Source of the DNA: Deltaproteobacteria bacterium | Lineage (GTDB): Bacteria; Bdellovibrionota; Bdellovibrionia; JABDDW01 | Direction of reading: 5' to 3' | Assembly: GCA_013287405.1 (NCBI GenBank) | Contig: JABDDW010000006.1 | Location: 1 to 35,447 of the forward strand | DNA length: 35,447 nucleotides | Part shown: positions 23,201 to 31,788 of the stretch, one piece after another | How positions within the stretch are numbered: the first letter of the stretch is position 1 | Layout of the letters: the number at the start of each line of letters is the position of its first letter | Translations under genes and position numbers: made by a program | Notes under the pieces: model-generated | Databases searched by the model: none | What the model was told of the DNA's origin: nothing | The model's input: only the letters and a program-made list of their open reading frames with translations

Positions 23201-23554
23201 ATGAAGGATAATATCAAAAGCCACCCTAAATCAGCACTGGATGTTTTACAGGGCATGCTCGACAAAGGTAACTCGCCTCTGGCTCAGGATTTCAAACGCT
23301 TCAGACTTAAATTGGATTGGGAATCAGTGGTCGGCCCAACTTTAGCAACTCGTTGTTCCCCGGTTGGATACGCCAATGGAATTGTCTATATCTGGGTTAT
23401 GAGTAGCAGCTGGATGAACCAACTTGTTTTTGCAAAAAAAGAACTGTTAAAGAAAATTAATACCTACGCTGGGAGGGGTTGGGCTAAGGAATTACGCTTT
23501 ACTCAAGATCGGCGAGATGTTCCATCAAATGCATTGTCGCAAGAGGATCGATAG
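23201..23554 (+). CDS. DciA/DUF721-family protein
   Basis: 117 residues. The core L-D-W-E-S-V-V-G-P-T-L-A-T-R-C-S-P-V, G-I-V-Y-I-W-V-M-S-S-S-W-M-N-Q-L matches the DUF721/DciA pattern (W..vVG..la, G.l.v.v.s..W...L), a KH-like domain that helps load the replicative helicase in bacteria lacking DnaC. It is short, essentially the domain alone. No ribosome site is visible before the ATG and the gap to trmFO is 17 bases, so a leaderless mRNA is possible. Its last 56 bases overlap the 3' end of the convergent M23 peptidase gene. Confidence 0.75.
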   Translation: MKDNIKSHPKSALDVLQGMLDKGNSPLAQDFKRFRLKLDWESVVGPTLATRCSPVGYANGIVYIWVMSSSWMNQLVFAKKELLKKINTYAGRGWAKELRFTQDRRDVPSNALSQEDR

Positions 23555-24407
23555 GCTTACCGTAGAGGCGCATCTCCCAATGGAGATGTGGCGCCTCGGA
23601 CCTCCCAGTTGTCCCACTTATTCCAATGAGTTCTCCGGCTTTGACTTCCTCACCTATATTAGTTTTGAAAGCGGAAAGGTGCAAATATCGAGAAAGCAGT
23701 CCGTGGCCATGATCTAAGGTCACGGAGTTGCCAGACATCGGGTCCCAAGATCGATCTAAAACAATCCCATCCGAACAAGCTCTCACTTCCGTTCCCGTGG
23801 CTGCTCGTAGATCTAGGCCCGTGTGGGAATAAGGAGCGCCGTTGGGAGGAATTCGAGGTGATCCGAAATTTGACGTGACCACACTCACGATGGGCATTCG
23901 CCAGTGAGTCGACCACGGTCTATTGGAGTTAAGATTATAGAGCTCACGATACTGCGCTCTTTTCGCTTCGATACCTGGATCGGTCTGAGCAACCTCTTTA
24001 ATGACTTGGGCAGGAAGTCTCAATTGCGTTAGATTTTTTTGACTACGGTCAAAAAATATTCCGCTGACCTCGTATTCTCCAAAGGACCAATACTTAGAAT
24101 CTTCCGTGAAGAGCAGTCCGACATTACCTATATAGTTCATGGGCGCGGGAACGAGAGTCCAATGGGTCGATAATCGGTAACAAGCCCCTTGCGTACAAAG
24201 CGATAAGTTTGGTTTGGTGCCCTTAAGTCGAACGGCAAAGATATTCGCCGGTGAGTGGATTTGGGGAGCAATTTCAACCGTGGATTCAAGGTTTTTGACA
24301 AAACGAGGGTTTTGAAACTGAGGCAGAAGGATCGCTAAAAATATAAGTGCCCAGTTCCAACTACTTCTTATTTGAGGTATTGGATTTCTCTTGTTCTTCC
24401 TCTTCAC
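23499..24407 (-). CDS. M23/LytM-type metallopeptidase, membrane anchored
   Basis: 302 residues starting at GTG 24407; no ATG or TTG lies between it and the hydrophobic anchor (about 17-30). An all-beta N-terminal region (to about 170) precedes the LytM domain. Zinc ligands are visible as S-H-T-G-L-D (H195, D199) and P-H-L-H-W (H274/H276), with the supporting Y-L-H-L (H243), so it should be active against peptidoglycan cross-links. Its first 47 bases overlap the mlaD-like gene, which points to coupled translation. It could open or remodel the wall for the transport complex, but that is inference. The 3' end overlaps the DciA-family gene on the other strand. Confidence 0.9.
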   Translation of the reverse strand: MKRKNKRNPIPQIRSSWNWALIFLAILLPQFQNPRFVKNLESTVEIAPQIHSPANIFAVRLKGTKPNLSLCTQGACYRLSTHWTLVPAPMNYIGNVGLLFTEDSKYWSFGEYEVSGIFFDRSQKNLTQLRLPAQVIKEVAQTDPGIEAKRAQYRELYNLNSNRPWSTHWRMPIVSVVTSNFGSPRIPPNGAPYSHTGLDLRAATGTEVRACSDGIVLDRSWDPMSGNSVTLDHGHGLLSRYLHLSAFKTNIGEEVKAGELIGISGTTGRSEAPHLHWEMRLYGKPIDPLATMHLMEHLADLE

Positions 24408-25179
24408 TTCCCTTAACAGCGCGACGGATTAAATACTTAAGTATTGTACTCCGTTTCGCTCCCCCTAATATGGCTTTTAAATCTTCATGGACCGTAGGAT
24501 CATTGATCAGTCCACCTAACGTCCCTTGCCCATTATCAATCTTTTCCAGAATACTAGCGATATGATCAAGAGATTTCTTGATCTTATTATTTCGCACATC
24601 GTTGGTTTTTATGGAGGCCAATATTTCTTGAAGAGTCAGGCTGCTTGCTGCGAGGTTGCCAGCGAAATTTTTCTTATTGAGGCTTGCCGTCATTTTATCG
24701 ACATTATCCAGGATATCGAAAGCTTTTTCGACCTTATTTCCGGACTTCCCCAAAGTAGAAAAGAGATCGGAATCTTCGTCAAGATGGAGAAAATCTCCGT
24801 TTTTAGCAGGACGGCTTTCAGCGCTTCCAGGCCTGATCATTATAAATTTGTCCCCGAGGGCCCCTTGAGTTTGAAGAGTTGCGGATGCATCCTCTGTAAT
24901 TCGGCCTAAAAATTTTCTATCAACCTTGAGTTCGATAACAACCTGGGAGGACTGCGGATCAAATCCGATATTAGAGACGTTTCCACAATTAATGCCCGCT
25001 AGCTGGACGACGCTCCCAGGACTCAATCCGCCCGTGTTATCGGCTTTGATTTTCAGAGTGAAAGTTCGATGGAAGATAGCTTTATCCCCGCCTAGGGCGA
25101 TAATAAAAGCCAATGTTAAAAAAATGGAAATCGCTACAAAAATTCCAACTCTGTACTCAAGTCCCCTAGGTGATTCCAT
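24361..25179 (-). CDS. mlaD: MlaD-like MCE-domain protein
   Basis: 272 residues. L-E-Y-R-V-G-I-F-V begins the N-terminal membrane anchor (about 10-30), followed by a single MCE domain (about 38-120). The MCE part shows GLSPGSVVQLAGINCGNV, a beta strand V-V-I-E-L-K-V, and L-G-D-K-F-I-M-I-R-P-G. A long helical tail (about 140-240) and a polyacidic end (SEEEEQEKS) follow. Such proteins form a hexameric ring in the periplasm that shuttles phospholipids between the inner membrane and periplasm or outer membrane. Its ATG shares one base with the mlaF stop (TAATG). The tail is longer than that of E. coli MlaD, as is common outside enterobacteria. Confidence 0.9.
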   Translation of the reverse strand: MESPRGLEYRVGIFVAISIFLTLAFIIALGGDKAIFHRTFTLKIKADNTGGLSPGSVVQLAGINCGNVSNIGFDPQSSQVVIELKVDRKFLGRITEDASATLQTQGALGDKFIMIRPGSAESRPAKNGDFLHLDEDSDLFSTLGKSGNKVEKAFDILDNVDKMTASLNKKNFAGNLAASSLTLQEILASIKTNDVRNNKIKKSLDHIASILEKIDNGQGTLGGLINDPTVHEDLKAILGGAKRSTILKYLIRRAVKGSEEEEQEKSNTSNKK

Positions 25180-25910
25180 TACTCTCGTTCTCCGTTGATA
25201 AATTGACTCATTAGACCCTTCTTGTTGAGTAGCTGCGTCGGTGTTCCTTCTGCAGCTATCTTTCCGTCTAAGAGTAAAAACATTTGGTCACAAACAGCAG
25301 AGGCTGTGGGCATATCGTGGGTAACTAGGATACTCGTCACCCCCTGCTTTTTTAAATCTAGAATCTTCAGTTGAATTTGTTTTGTGTTATAGGGGTCCAA
25401 TCCAGCGGTAGGCTCATCAAACAAGACGATCTTCGGCCCCAAGATTATGGCCCGTGCGAGGCCGACTCTTTTTTGCATTCCACCGCTGAGCTCTGCCGGC
25501 ATCACTTTTTCTGTCCCATGAAGTCCAAAGTCTTCGAGCGTAGCCGTGACTGCTCTTTGGATGTCTTGTTGACTTAAGGCTGTGTGTTCTCTTAATGGAT
25601 ATGCTAGATTATCCGCTACGGTCATCGAATCAAAGAGGGCGCCACCCTGAAAGACGTAGGCTACCTCTTGTCTTAGAGCTATAAGTTCACGCTCTTTGAG
25701 GGAGTTCAGATTTTGCCCCAAAACTACGACTTCACCTGAATCGGGCTTTTCAAGGCCAATAAGGCTTCGAAGGATCACGCTCTTTCCTGCGCCGGAACCT
25801 CCAATAAGGCCGCCGCACTGACCTTCCTTTACCTCTAAATTCACATCTCGGTGGACCACTTTTTGGCCAAATCGCTTTGCAAAATTTCTCACCTCTATGA
25901 CGCCAGCCAT
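25179..25910 (-). CDS. mlaF: MlaF-like ABC transporter ATPase
   Basis: 243 residues from ATG 25910, which has GGTGG about 5 bases upstream; an in-frame ATG at 25925 lacks one. Walker A is G-G-S-G-A-G-K-S (37-44, K43), the signature is L-S-G-G-M-Q-K-R-V-G-L-A-R-A, Walker B is I-V-L-F-D-E-P-T-A-G-L-D, and the switch histidine is in V-T-H-D. It drives lipid movement with the MlaE permease, whose 3' end it overlaps by 16 bases. Confidence 0.94.
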   Translation of the reverse strand: MAGVIEVRNFAKRFGQKVVHRDVNLEVKEGQCGGLIGGSGAGKSVILRSLIGLEKPDSGEVVVLGQNLNSLKERELIALRQEVAYVFQGGALFDSMTVADNLAYPLREHTALSQQDIQRAVTATLEDFGLHGTEKVMPAELSGGMQKRVGLARAIILGPKIVLFDEPTAGLDPYNTKQIQLKILDLKKQGVTSILVTHDMPTASAVCDQMFLLLDGKIAAEGTPTQLLNKKGLMSQFINGERE

Positions 25911-26692
25911 TTTTCCACCATCCAAAAAAGTTTAGTCAGAAAAAAATCGCTGATGACGATGAGGATAGACGAGGTGACCACAGATTTTGTGGTGGCAATA
26001 CCTACTCCTTGCGTTCCTCCCTTTGTCCTCAGTCCGTAATAACAACCCACGACGCTAATGAAGAAAGCAAAGAAAAGCGTTTTTGTAACTCCCACTATAA
26101 AGTCAGTGATCGTTATGGCATAAACCACTTTTTGATAATAGAAATAAGGGTCAAGGCCAAGTTCGGTGACTCCAATAATTAGGCTGCCAAAAATACCGAT
26201 AAAATTTGCTATGACCGTCAACATGGGGAGCACTAAGAGGCAGGCAAGCACTCTTGGAATGACGATTTTCTTTACCGGGCTCGTTCCTAAGGCACGGATA
26301 GCGTCGATTTGTTGAGTGACATTCATAGAGCCAATCTCAGCGGTGATTCCGGCTCCAATACGTCCCGCGAGCATGAGGCTTGTAAAAACTGGGCCAAGCT
26401 CACGGATTAGACTTAGGGCAACAACCTTAGGAACATAATATTTTCCACCAAATCTTTCTAATCCAAAACCAAATTGAAGGGCCATGACCATGCCGGTGCT
26501 GAGCGCCGTAGCGCAAACAAGGGAGAGTGATCGAATGCCGATCTGATACATTTGTTCTATAACTAAAAAAGGATAGAAGGGCTTTGTTCTAATCTCTGAG
26601 CAGAAATCCTTAGTAAGAAAATAAACTCCTCCAAGAAATTTAAAAAATATCGTGACCTGCGCACCGAAATCTTCAAGAAAGGTAGGGATCAT
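25895..26692 (-). CDS. mlaE: MlaE-like ABC transporter permease
   Basis: 265 residues with five to six hydrophobic helices. The conserved MlaE core is A-G-R-I-G-A-G-I-T-A-E-I-G-S-M (about 120-134), followed by Q-I-D-A-I-R-A-L-G-T-S-P and P-R-V-L-A-C-L-L-V-L-P. This family (YrbE/TGD1) is the permease of the MCE phospholipid transporters. Its ATG overlaps the lipoprotein stop (26689-26692). Confidence 0.94.
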   Translation of the reverse strand: MIPTFLEDFGAQVTIFFKFLGGVYFLTKDFCSEIRTKPFYPFLVIEQMYQIGIRSLSLVCATALSTGMVMALQFGFGLERFGGKYYVPKVVALSLIRELGPVFTSLMLAGRIGAGITAEIGSMNVTQQIDAIRALGTSPVKKIVIPRVLACLLVLPMLTVIANFIGIFGSLIIGVTELGLDPYFYYQKVVYAITITDFIVGVTKTLFFAFFISVVGCYYGLRTKGGTQGVGIATTKSVVTSSILIVISDFFLTKLFWMVEKWLAS

Positions 26693-27201
26693 GGCGAATG
26701 AAACCTTTCTATAAATTTGTCAAAAAAGGTTCGTTCGGTGCTGAAGGTCAGAGTGCGTGCTACGTAGGCAAGATCATAGGTACAATTGTTTTTTTCAATG
26801 ACCACGAGATCAATTGAAATGGGCACATTGTCTGTCTTCCCCTCGGCGTAAGTTCTTACGGCGGGAGCCCCATCGACCGTAATCTTGGATTCAGACTTAA
26901 TTGTCACGTTTTCAACTTCACTGAAAATTCCTTTTTCTAAGGAGCGAAGGTCTTCTCTATTTTTCTCTACACACGACGAGTTGTAGGCGATGGTGTTTCC
27001 CGTTTTTAAACTTTGCCATACGTGATCGGCACTGGTGACCTTAATTTCTTCATAGGGACGTCCCGGCGGGGTGATTTGGATGTTTAGATTTTTCACGGGC
27101 TCATCATCTCCTCCACCAAAAAGAGCGCATGCAGTCAGCGCAAACAATACGCATGGAACAAAACCGATTTTGAACCATTGAGAGATATTCGGTCTTTTCA
27201 A
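26689..27201 (-). CDS. lipoprotein of the Mla operon, PsbP/DcrB-like
   Basis: 170 residues starting at TTG 27201 with GGGGGA 8 bases upstream (the nearer ATG runs into a stop after three codons). A signal peptide with lipobox L-T-A-C ends at C25. The mature part has strand pairs and a basic-acid pattern (ITVDGAPAVRTYAEGKTDN) resembling PsbP/DcrB-type folds; that resemblance is tentative. It heads the lipoprotein-mlaE-mlaF-mlaD-M23 operon and overlaps mlaE by 4 bases, so it is probably an accessory factor of that transporter. No MlaA, MlaB or MlaC homologue is visible next to it. Confidence 0.75.
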   Translation of the reverse strand: MKRPNISQWFKIGFVPCVLFALTACALFGGGDDEPVKNLNIQITPPGRPYEEIKVTSADHVWQSLKTGNTIAYNSSCVEKNREDLRSLEKGIFSEVENVTIKSESKITVDGAPAVRTYAEGKTDNVPISIDLVVIEKNNCTYDLAYVARTLTFSTERTFFDKFIERFHSP

Positions 27202-27373
27202 GATTGCATTCCCCCGGGTGTTGCCGTTGATTTAAATTCGGTTTTTTTGGAGGTTTTCTTAATAATTTCCAAGTTTTAATTGCTGCCAAAAAAAGGTGTC
27301 ATGCCTTTGTCACGGTGCCAACTTTCAGAGGTCGAGTCGAGCCGCGGTGAACCCCTAAAGTGCTTGTCCCCAG

Positions 27374-27388
27374 TGGCACCAGATTTGC
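27374..27388 (+). promoter_or_regulatory. sigma-54 (-24/-12) promoter of the flagellar operon
   Basis: TGGCAC (27374-27379), five bases CAGAT, then TTGC (27385-27388). GG at 27375-27376 and GC at 27387-27388 are separated by exactly 10 bases, as the RpoN consensus demands. The expected start point is near 27400, leaving a leader of about 46 bases before the ORF at 27446. All downstream genes to the window end are on this strand with small gaps or overlaps, and one encodes a sigma-54 activator. Confidence 0.85.
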
Positions 27389-27445
27389 GAAAGACCATTA
27401 TTAGGGAAGTCTTGCTTTTTAAGGACGAATTATTAAGGGGTCTAA

Positions 27446-27649
27446 ATGTGGCGTAAGTTTTTGGAATTTTTGGGGATGTGCAAACCAGCTTTGAAACGGC
27501 CAGATTACGTCGTGCTTGATAACCGCGAAACTCTTGACAGTCTTTTGGTCTTGAGAGCGCTAAAGGCGCGCTACCTCCTGCACCCAAAGCGTGGACGTAG
27601 AGGATTTGATCATTCCGAAGGAGTTGGATTCCCGGAGAGAAAATTTTGA
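27446..27649 (+). CDS. small basic protein at head of the flagellar operon
   Basis: 67 residues; AAGGGG lies 5 bases before ATG 27446. The stop overlaps the TTG start of the next gene (TTGA, 27646-27649). The product is basic (MWRKFLEFLGMCKPALKRPD; later LHPKRGRRGFDHSEG), has no signal peptide and belongs to no family I recognise. Location directly after the sigma-54 promoter and coupling to the TPR gene suggest it is real and flagellum-related, or at least a translated leader. Confidence 0.55.
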   Translation: MWRKFLEFLGMCKPALKRPDYVVLDNRETLDSLLVLRALKARYLLHPKRGRRGFDHSEGVGFPERKF

Positions 27650-30402
27650 ATTGGACTAAAGTCATTGTTAATTCTATTTCTGTTTTGCTTTTAGAAGTCA
27701 CGTTCTTCTTCGGTGGCTCAGTTTTAGCACAAGAAGATGTGACCGTCGAAACGAAATCTCTTAAAGATGCTACACATATCATTTTCAGTGGGCATGATGA
27801 ATGGCGTTACGATGTTCGTCGTGAGCCCAATAAAGTTATTGTCCAATTTAACGGAATTAAACCCGATGAAGTTTCTGAGCTCAAAGATCTAAAGGATGGA
27901 CGCGTTAAAAATGTAAGTGTGATCGAAGGCATAAATGGCGATGCCCTTGTAACATTTACTTTAGGTGTCTCACTGAACCTTTTTGATTATCAGACAGACC
28001 AGCCCGCAAATCTTATTTTCGATATTTTCAAAGAAGAAAAAAAACCAAAAAAAATCACTGCAAGACCAAAACCCTTGCCCAAGAAAAATCTTGTTTCTAG
28101 GAAGGTCGCATCAGTCGAACACCCTGAGCTGGGGGAGCAACCCCTTCTCAACTCTTCCAGTCCTGATCCTCGTCTACAACTAAAATTTGGCGTCTTTGAT
28201 GGCGGGGACAAAGATATGAATCGCCTTAGAATCCTACCAGGCGACTGGACGCCGGAAAGTCAAGAAGTTGGGATGATTGAGAGCGAACACAATATCTACG
28301 TTCACTTTCCACCCTTGGTTTTGGATCGACCCTTTTTGAAAAGTATTGTCAATGATGGTGCTATGAAATATGAGGCTCCTCCCGGAAATTCTGAAGAAGA
28401 TATGCAGGTTAAACTCCTCATAAAACTCTATAATGAAGGTAAGTACGCTGTAGTTCTGCGGACATTTAAATTCTTCGAGGAGAGCTTTCCAAAAACAAAA
28501 TATGAAAAACTTCTCCTCTTTTTAAAGGCTGACACCAATTTTCGCCTATGGCAACAAGATCACAATAAATCTGATTTTGAAAAGACCATGGCACTTTATA
28601 AAAACCTTTTAGATAAATATCCAGCCGATGAATCGAGATTCCATACTCTGATGTTTATCGGAGCTAACTATTTAGACACCGGAAGCTTCATCGGAGCCTT
28701 ATCCACATTTCAGGTGGGCGTTGAAAGGTATGCCGATAGCCCTTTTATCTATGAGATGAAATTAGCTGAAGCCGATGTCCTAAATCAGTTAGGTAAGCAC
28801 GATGCAGCGTTAGAAGCGCTTACAAAAATTCAGACGGATCCAAAAGCTGGGAATTTTGCCATCGACGCGCAGATTCGCAGGGGAGATGTTTATTTTCATA
28901 AAAAAGATTATCTCAATGCCGTTAAAGAATACAAAGAAACACTAAGTAAAATTCCAGAACACTCAAGTGAAGCCCCCAATATTTATTTCAACGTGGCGGA
29001 GTCACAATTTTGGATGGGGGATTACAAAAATTCTGTAGAGAGCTACCGACAGTTTTTAGAGAAGTTCCCCAACCATAGCTTTGGCGGGTATGCGATGACT
29101 CGTATTGGAGAAATATTTCAAATGTTAGGGGTTCGGCCAGAAAAAGTGACGGGTACGTTTCTCGAATCTTACTATCGATATCACGAAACACCTGGGGCCT
29201 TTATCGCAAAGCTCTACGTCAACACAGTCCGTTTCGCGCAGATGAAAGAGAAGGAAGTCGAAGCCGTTAAAAATGAGATCTCTGATGATCTGCCTAAATA
29301 CAATCACCTCCCTGACCTTGAACCTTTTGTCATACTCACTTTGGCCAAAGCCAATTTAAATCGAGGTGATTATTCCGGACCTTTGGAGTCACTCACCAAA
29401 TTCTATAAAACTAACGTTTTTTCGCCCCATCTTCCCCTTTTTAAGGACCTCATCGTTCGAGCTATCAAGAAAGAAACTCTTCATTTCTACGACGAAGGAA
29501 GTGCCTTAAAAGCTGTCGAAACTTATTTGACCTATAAAGACTCTTGGTTGAAGAATCTCGATCAACCGGATCTTTATTTCCATTTAGGACAAGCGTACGA
29601 GAGTCTCAACTTAAATGATGATGCGACCCAAGCCTATACTAATTCGTTAAATGCTTTAAAACACATCAGTCCCCATGATGCGAGAGAAGATAGAGCTTGG
29701 AAGCAAAATCCAACGTTAGATCAAATTTACCTGCGTCTTGCGGCCACCAGTCTCAAAGACGAAAATCTTAAAAAAACGGCTCAATATTTGGGGGAAATAA
29801 GAAACCCGGAAGTTCTTTCGGAGCCTGAGAAAGTAGAGAGAAGCTTAATTCTCTCTAGCCTTGCCGAGAAAGAAGAGCGTACCGACTTGGCTATGTTTGC
29901 TCTAAAAGACCTTAACGAGCACTGGAAGGGAAAGTCAGAGCTCCTTGCGGAGGCATGGCTTAGAATAGGGCGTCTTGAAGCTCGAAATGAAAATTATACC
30001 AAGGCCCTGCCGTGGGTCACCAAAGTGCTCACTGCTGCGGAGGACTCTAATACTAAAGTAAAGGGCGAGACACTTCGAAGCTCTTTAGAGCTCAACGGAG
30101 ATATTCTTTCTCACTTGGGAGAGACAAAGCAGGCGATAGAGAATTACAAAAAATATCTTGATCAGTTCGGAGCGAATTCTTCGTCGGCCGCGGTGAAATA
30201 CAAGTTAGGGAAAATATATTTTGATCAAAAAGATCTCCGGTCCGCAAGTGACGTTTGGAGCGGACTTAAAGGCGATGAAAGTGCAAAAGTCTGGGCTAAA
30301 ATGGCAAACGAGAATCTGTCTCAGGCCAAATGGGACGCCAAATATGACCGTTATCTTCAGAGATCTCCAGAAAGATCTCCCGCAGGAGGAGGAGGCAAAT
30401 GA
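27646..30402 (+). CDS. periplasmic AMIN-like and TPR repeat protein
   Basis: 918 residues beginning with TTG 27646; GGAGA is 8 bases upstream. Signal peptide MNWTKVIVNSISVLLLEVTF with cleavage near A-Q-E. Residues about 38-125 (THIIFSGHDEWRYDV, VIVQFNGI, NLFDYQTDQPANLIFDIF) look like an AMIN-type beta domain, often used for wall or envelope binding. The remainder is helical with several tetratricopeptide repeats, for example A-L-S-T-F-Q-V-G-V-E-R-Y-A-D-S-P, Y-L-N-A-V-K-E-Y-K-E-T-L and K-N-S-V-E-S-Y-R-Q-F-L-E-K-F-P. Probably a periplasmic scaffold assisting flagellar or envelope assembly. Its stop overlaps the next gene (ATGA). Confidence 0.82.
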   Translation: MNWTKVIVNSISVLLLEVTFFFGGSVLAQEDVTVETKSLKDATHIIFSGHDEWRYDVRREPNKVIVQFNGIKPDEVSELKDLKDGRVKNVSVIEGINGDALVTFTLGVSLNLFDYQTDQPANLIFDIFKEEKKPKKITARPKPLPKKNLVSRKVASVEHPELGEQPLLNSSSPDPRLQLKFGVFDGGDKDMNRLRILPGDWTPESQEVGMIESEHNIYVHFPPLVLDRPFLKSIVNDGAMKYEAPPGNSEEDMQVKLLIKLYNEGKYAVVLRTFKFFEESFPKTKYEKLLLFLKADTNFRLWQQDHNKSDFEKTMALYKNLLDKYPADESRFHTLMFIGANYLDTGSFIGALSTFQVGVERYADSPFIYEMKLAEADVLNQLGKHDAALEALTKIQTDPKAGNFAIDAQIRRGDVYFHKKDYLNAVKEYKETLSKIPEHSSEAPNIYFNVAESQFWMGDYKNSVESYRQFLEKFPNHSFGGYAMTRIGEIFQMLGVRPEKVTGTFLESYYRYHETPGAFIAKLYVNTVRFAQMKEKEVEAVKNEISDDLPKYNHLPDLEPFVILTLAKANLNRGDYSGPLESLTKFYKTNVFSPHLPLFKDLIVRAIKKETLHFYDEGSALKAVETYLTYKDSWLKNLDQPDLYFHLGQAYESLNLNDDATQAYTNSLNALKHISPHDAREDRAWKQNPTLDQIYLRLAATSLKDENLKKTAQYLGEIRNPEVLSEPEKVERSLILSSLAEKEERTDLAMFALKDLNEHWKGKSELLAEAWLRIGRLEARNENYTKALPWVTKVLTAAEDSNTKVKGETLRSSLELNGDILSHLGETKQAIENYKKYLDQFGANSSSAAVKYKLGKIYFDQKDLRSASDVWSGLKGDESAKVWAKMANENLSQAKWDAKYDRYLQRSPERSPAGGGGK

Positions 30403-31382
30403 AGGCTTATGAATATGGTTCTCTTATAACGGTAGACCCAGTGCTCAATAGTGTCATGATCACGGCCACAAATGTCGCCGCCAGTAAGGCCACCGTTCTT
30501 ATCTCGGGGGAGAGCGGTACGGGTAAAGAGCTTCTCTCAAAATACATCCACCAGAAGAGTAACCGATCAGCAAATAGGTTTGTGGCCATAAATTGTGCGG
30601 CCCTTCCCGACGGACTTTTAGAGAGTGAACTTTTTGGATACGAACGGGGAGCTTTCACCGGGGCTGTGGCGCAAAAAATCGGAAAATTTGAAGTGGCGTC
30701 GGGAAGCACCATTCTTTTGGATGAAATATCTGAGATGTCTCTTCCTCTTCAAGCCAAATTACTCCGGGTTTTGCAAGAAGAAGAAGTAGATCGACTCGGG
30801 GGAAGGTGCCCAATTAAGGTGAATCTTCGCGTGATCGCCACTACAAATAGAGATTTGAAGGCGATGGTTTTGGAGCAGAGATTCAGAGAAGACCTCTACT
30901 ACCGACTCAACGTTATTCCCCTTCACATACCTCCACTTCGAGAGCGTCCCGATGACATCGTTATACTGGCAAATAATTTCGCCCAAGTGGCCGCGATAAT
31001 GAACCAACGAACGCCAAGCTCTTTAAGTGAAAGGGCCCTTAACAAGATCCAAAGGTGGTCATGGCCAGGTAATGTTCGAGAGCTTGAAAACGTTATCGAA
31101 AGGGCCGTCCTTCTTTCAAAGTCCAATGAAATTACGGCTGAGGATATCTTCATTGATGAAAGAAAAGGTGATGTGCCGTCCAACCCTTTAAATCTGCGAG
31201 ACCGCGCATTCCCCGTGCATGGCATCACCATAGCTGAAATGGAGAAACAACTCATTTTTAAAACTCTTGAAGAGACAAAGCAAAACCGAACCCGAGCGGC
31301 AAAAATTCTTGGGATTAGTATTCGGACTTTGCGCAATAAATTACATGAGTATGGGGCTATGGGAGGGGACATTCATGGCTGA
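30399..31382 (+). CDS. sigma-54-dependent transcriptional activator without receiver
   Basis: 327 residues: an AAA+ domain from about residue 8 (Walker A G-E-S-G-T-G-K-E 37-44; sigma-54 contact loop G-A-F-T-G-A 84-89; Walker B I-L-L-D-E-I-S; L-L-R-V-L-Q-E; R-F-R-E-D-L-Y-Y-R-L-N-V; W-P-G-N-V-R-E-L-E-N) and a Fis-type HTH at the end (NRTRAAKILGISIRTLRNKL). There is no N-terminal receiver or other sensor, in contrast to the FlrC/FleR/FlgR regulators of flagella, so activity would be set by amount or by a separate partner, as in PspF-like activators. It lies inside the operon whose sigma-54 promoter it could activate. It overlaps flgB by 8 bases. Confidence 0.93.
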   Translation: MKAYEYGSLITVDPVLNSVMITATNVAASKATVLISGESGTGKELLSKYIHQKSNRSANRFVAINCAALPDGLLESELFGYERGAFTGAVAQKIGKFEVASGSTILLDEISEMSLPLQAKLLRVLQEEEVDRLGGRCPIKVNLRVIATTNRDLKAMVLEQRFREDLYYRLNVIPLHIPPLRERPDDIVILANNFAQVAAIMNQRTPSSLSERALNKIQRWSWPGNVRELENVIERAVLLSKSNEITAEDIFIDERKGDVPSNPLNLRDRAFPVHGITIAEMEKQLIFKTLEETKQNRTRAAKILGISIRTLRNKLHEYGAMGGDIHG

Positions 31383-31788
31383 TTTATTTGATAAGACTAC
31401 ACAATCTCTAGGGGCGTCGTTAAATTATCGACTCCTGAGAAACGATGTGACCTCCAGTAACATCGCTAACGCTGAGACTCCCGGCTACAAAGCGAAGAAG
31501 GTGGACTTTGAAGACGCTCTGGCCAGGGCCGTGGATCTTGACGGAAAGAATGAACTATCGACGTCATCTCCCGATCATTTTGCTATGGGTACCTCCGCTA
31601 TTGGTAAAGAAAGAATTACCGTTGAAGATAACCCAGAGGCTGATGTCAATCCTGATCGCAACACCGTAGATCTTGACAAAGAGATGTCGACTTTGGCTGA
31701 GAACAGTATTCTGTACAAGGCTGCACTGACTCTAATCAATAAAAAGATGGCCATGCTTAAGTACGGCATTGGCGATGGGGGTAGGTAA
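31375..31788 (+). CDS. flgB: flagellar proximal rod protein FlgB
   Basis: 137 residues from ATG 31375, with GGGAGGGG about 6 bases upstream inside the end of the activator gene. Residues contain the rod-family signature L-R-x-D-V-T-S-S-N-I-A-N-A-E-T-P-G-Y-K and the C-terminal heptad-rich helix (NSILYKAALTLINKKMAMLK) typical of FlgB. It forms part of the proximal rod in the periplasm. Next gene starts at its stop (TAATG). Confidence 0.95.
   Translation: MADLFDKTTQSLGASLNYRLLRNDVTSSNIANAETPGYKAKKVDFEDALARAVDLDGKNELSTSSPDHFAMGTSAIGKERITVEDNPEADVNPDRNTVDLDKEMSTLAENSILYKAALTLINKKMAMLKYGIGDGGR

Noticed and set aside
27276..27782. Minus-strand 168-residue frame opposite the flagellar operon head
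   Set aside because: It overlaps the sigma-54 promoter and two plus-strand genes, has no ribosome site, and its composition is that of an antisense shadow.
31267..31374. N-terminal extension of FlgB inside the sigma-54 activator gene
   Set aside because: FlgB has no such extension, and ATG 31375 has a strong ribosome site at the right distance.
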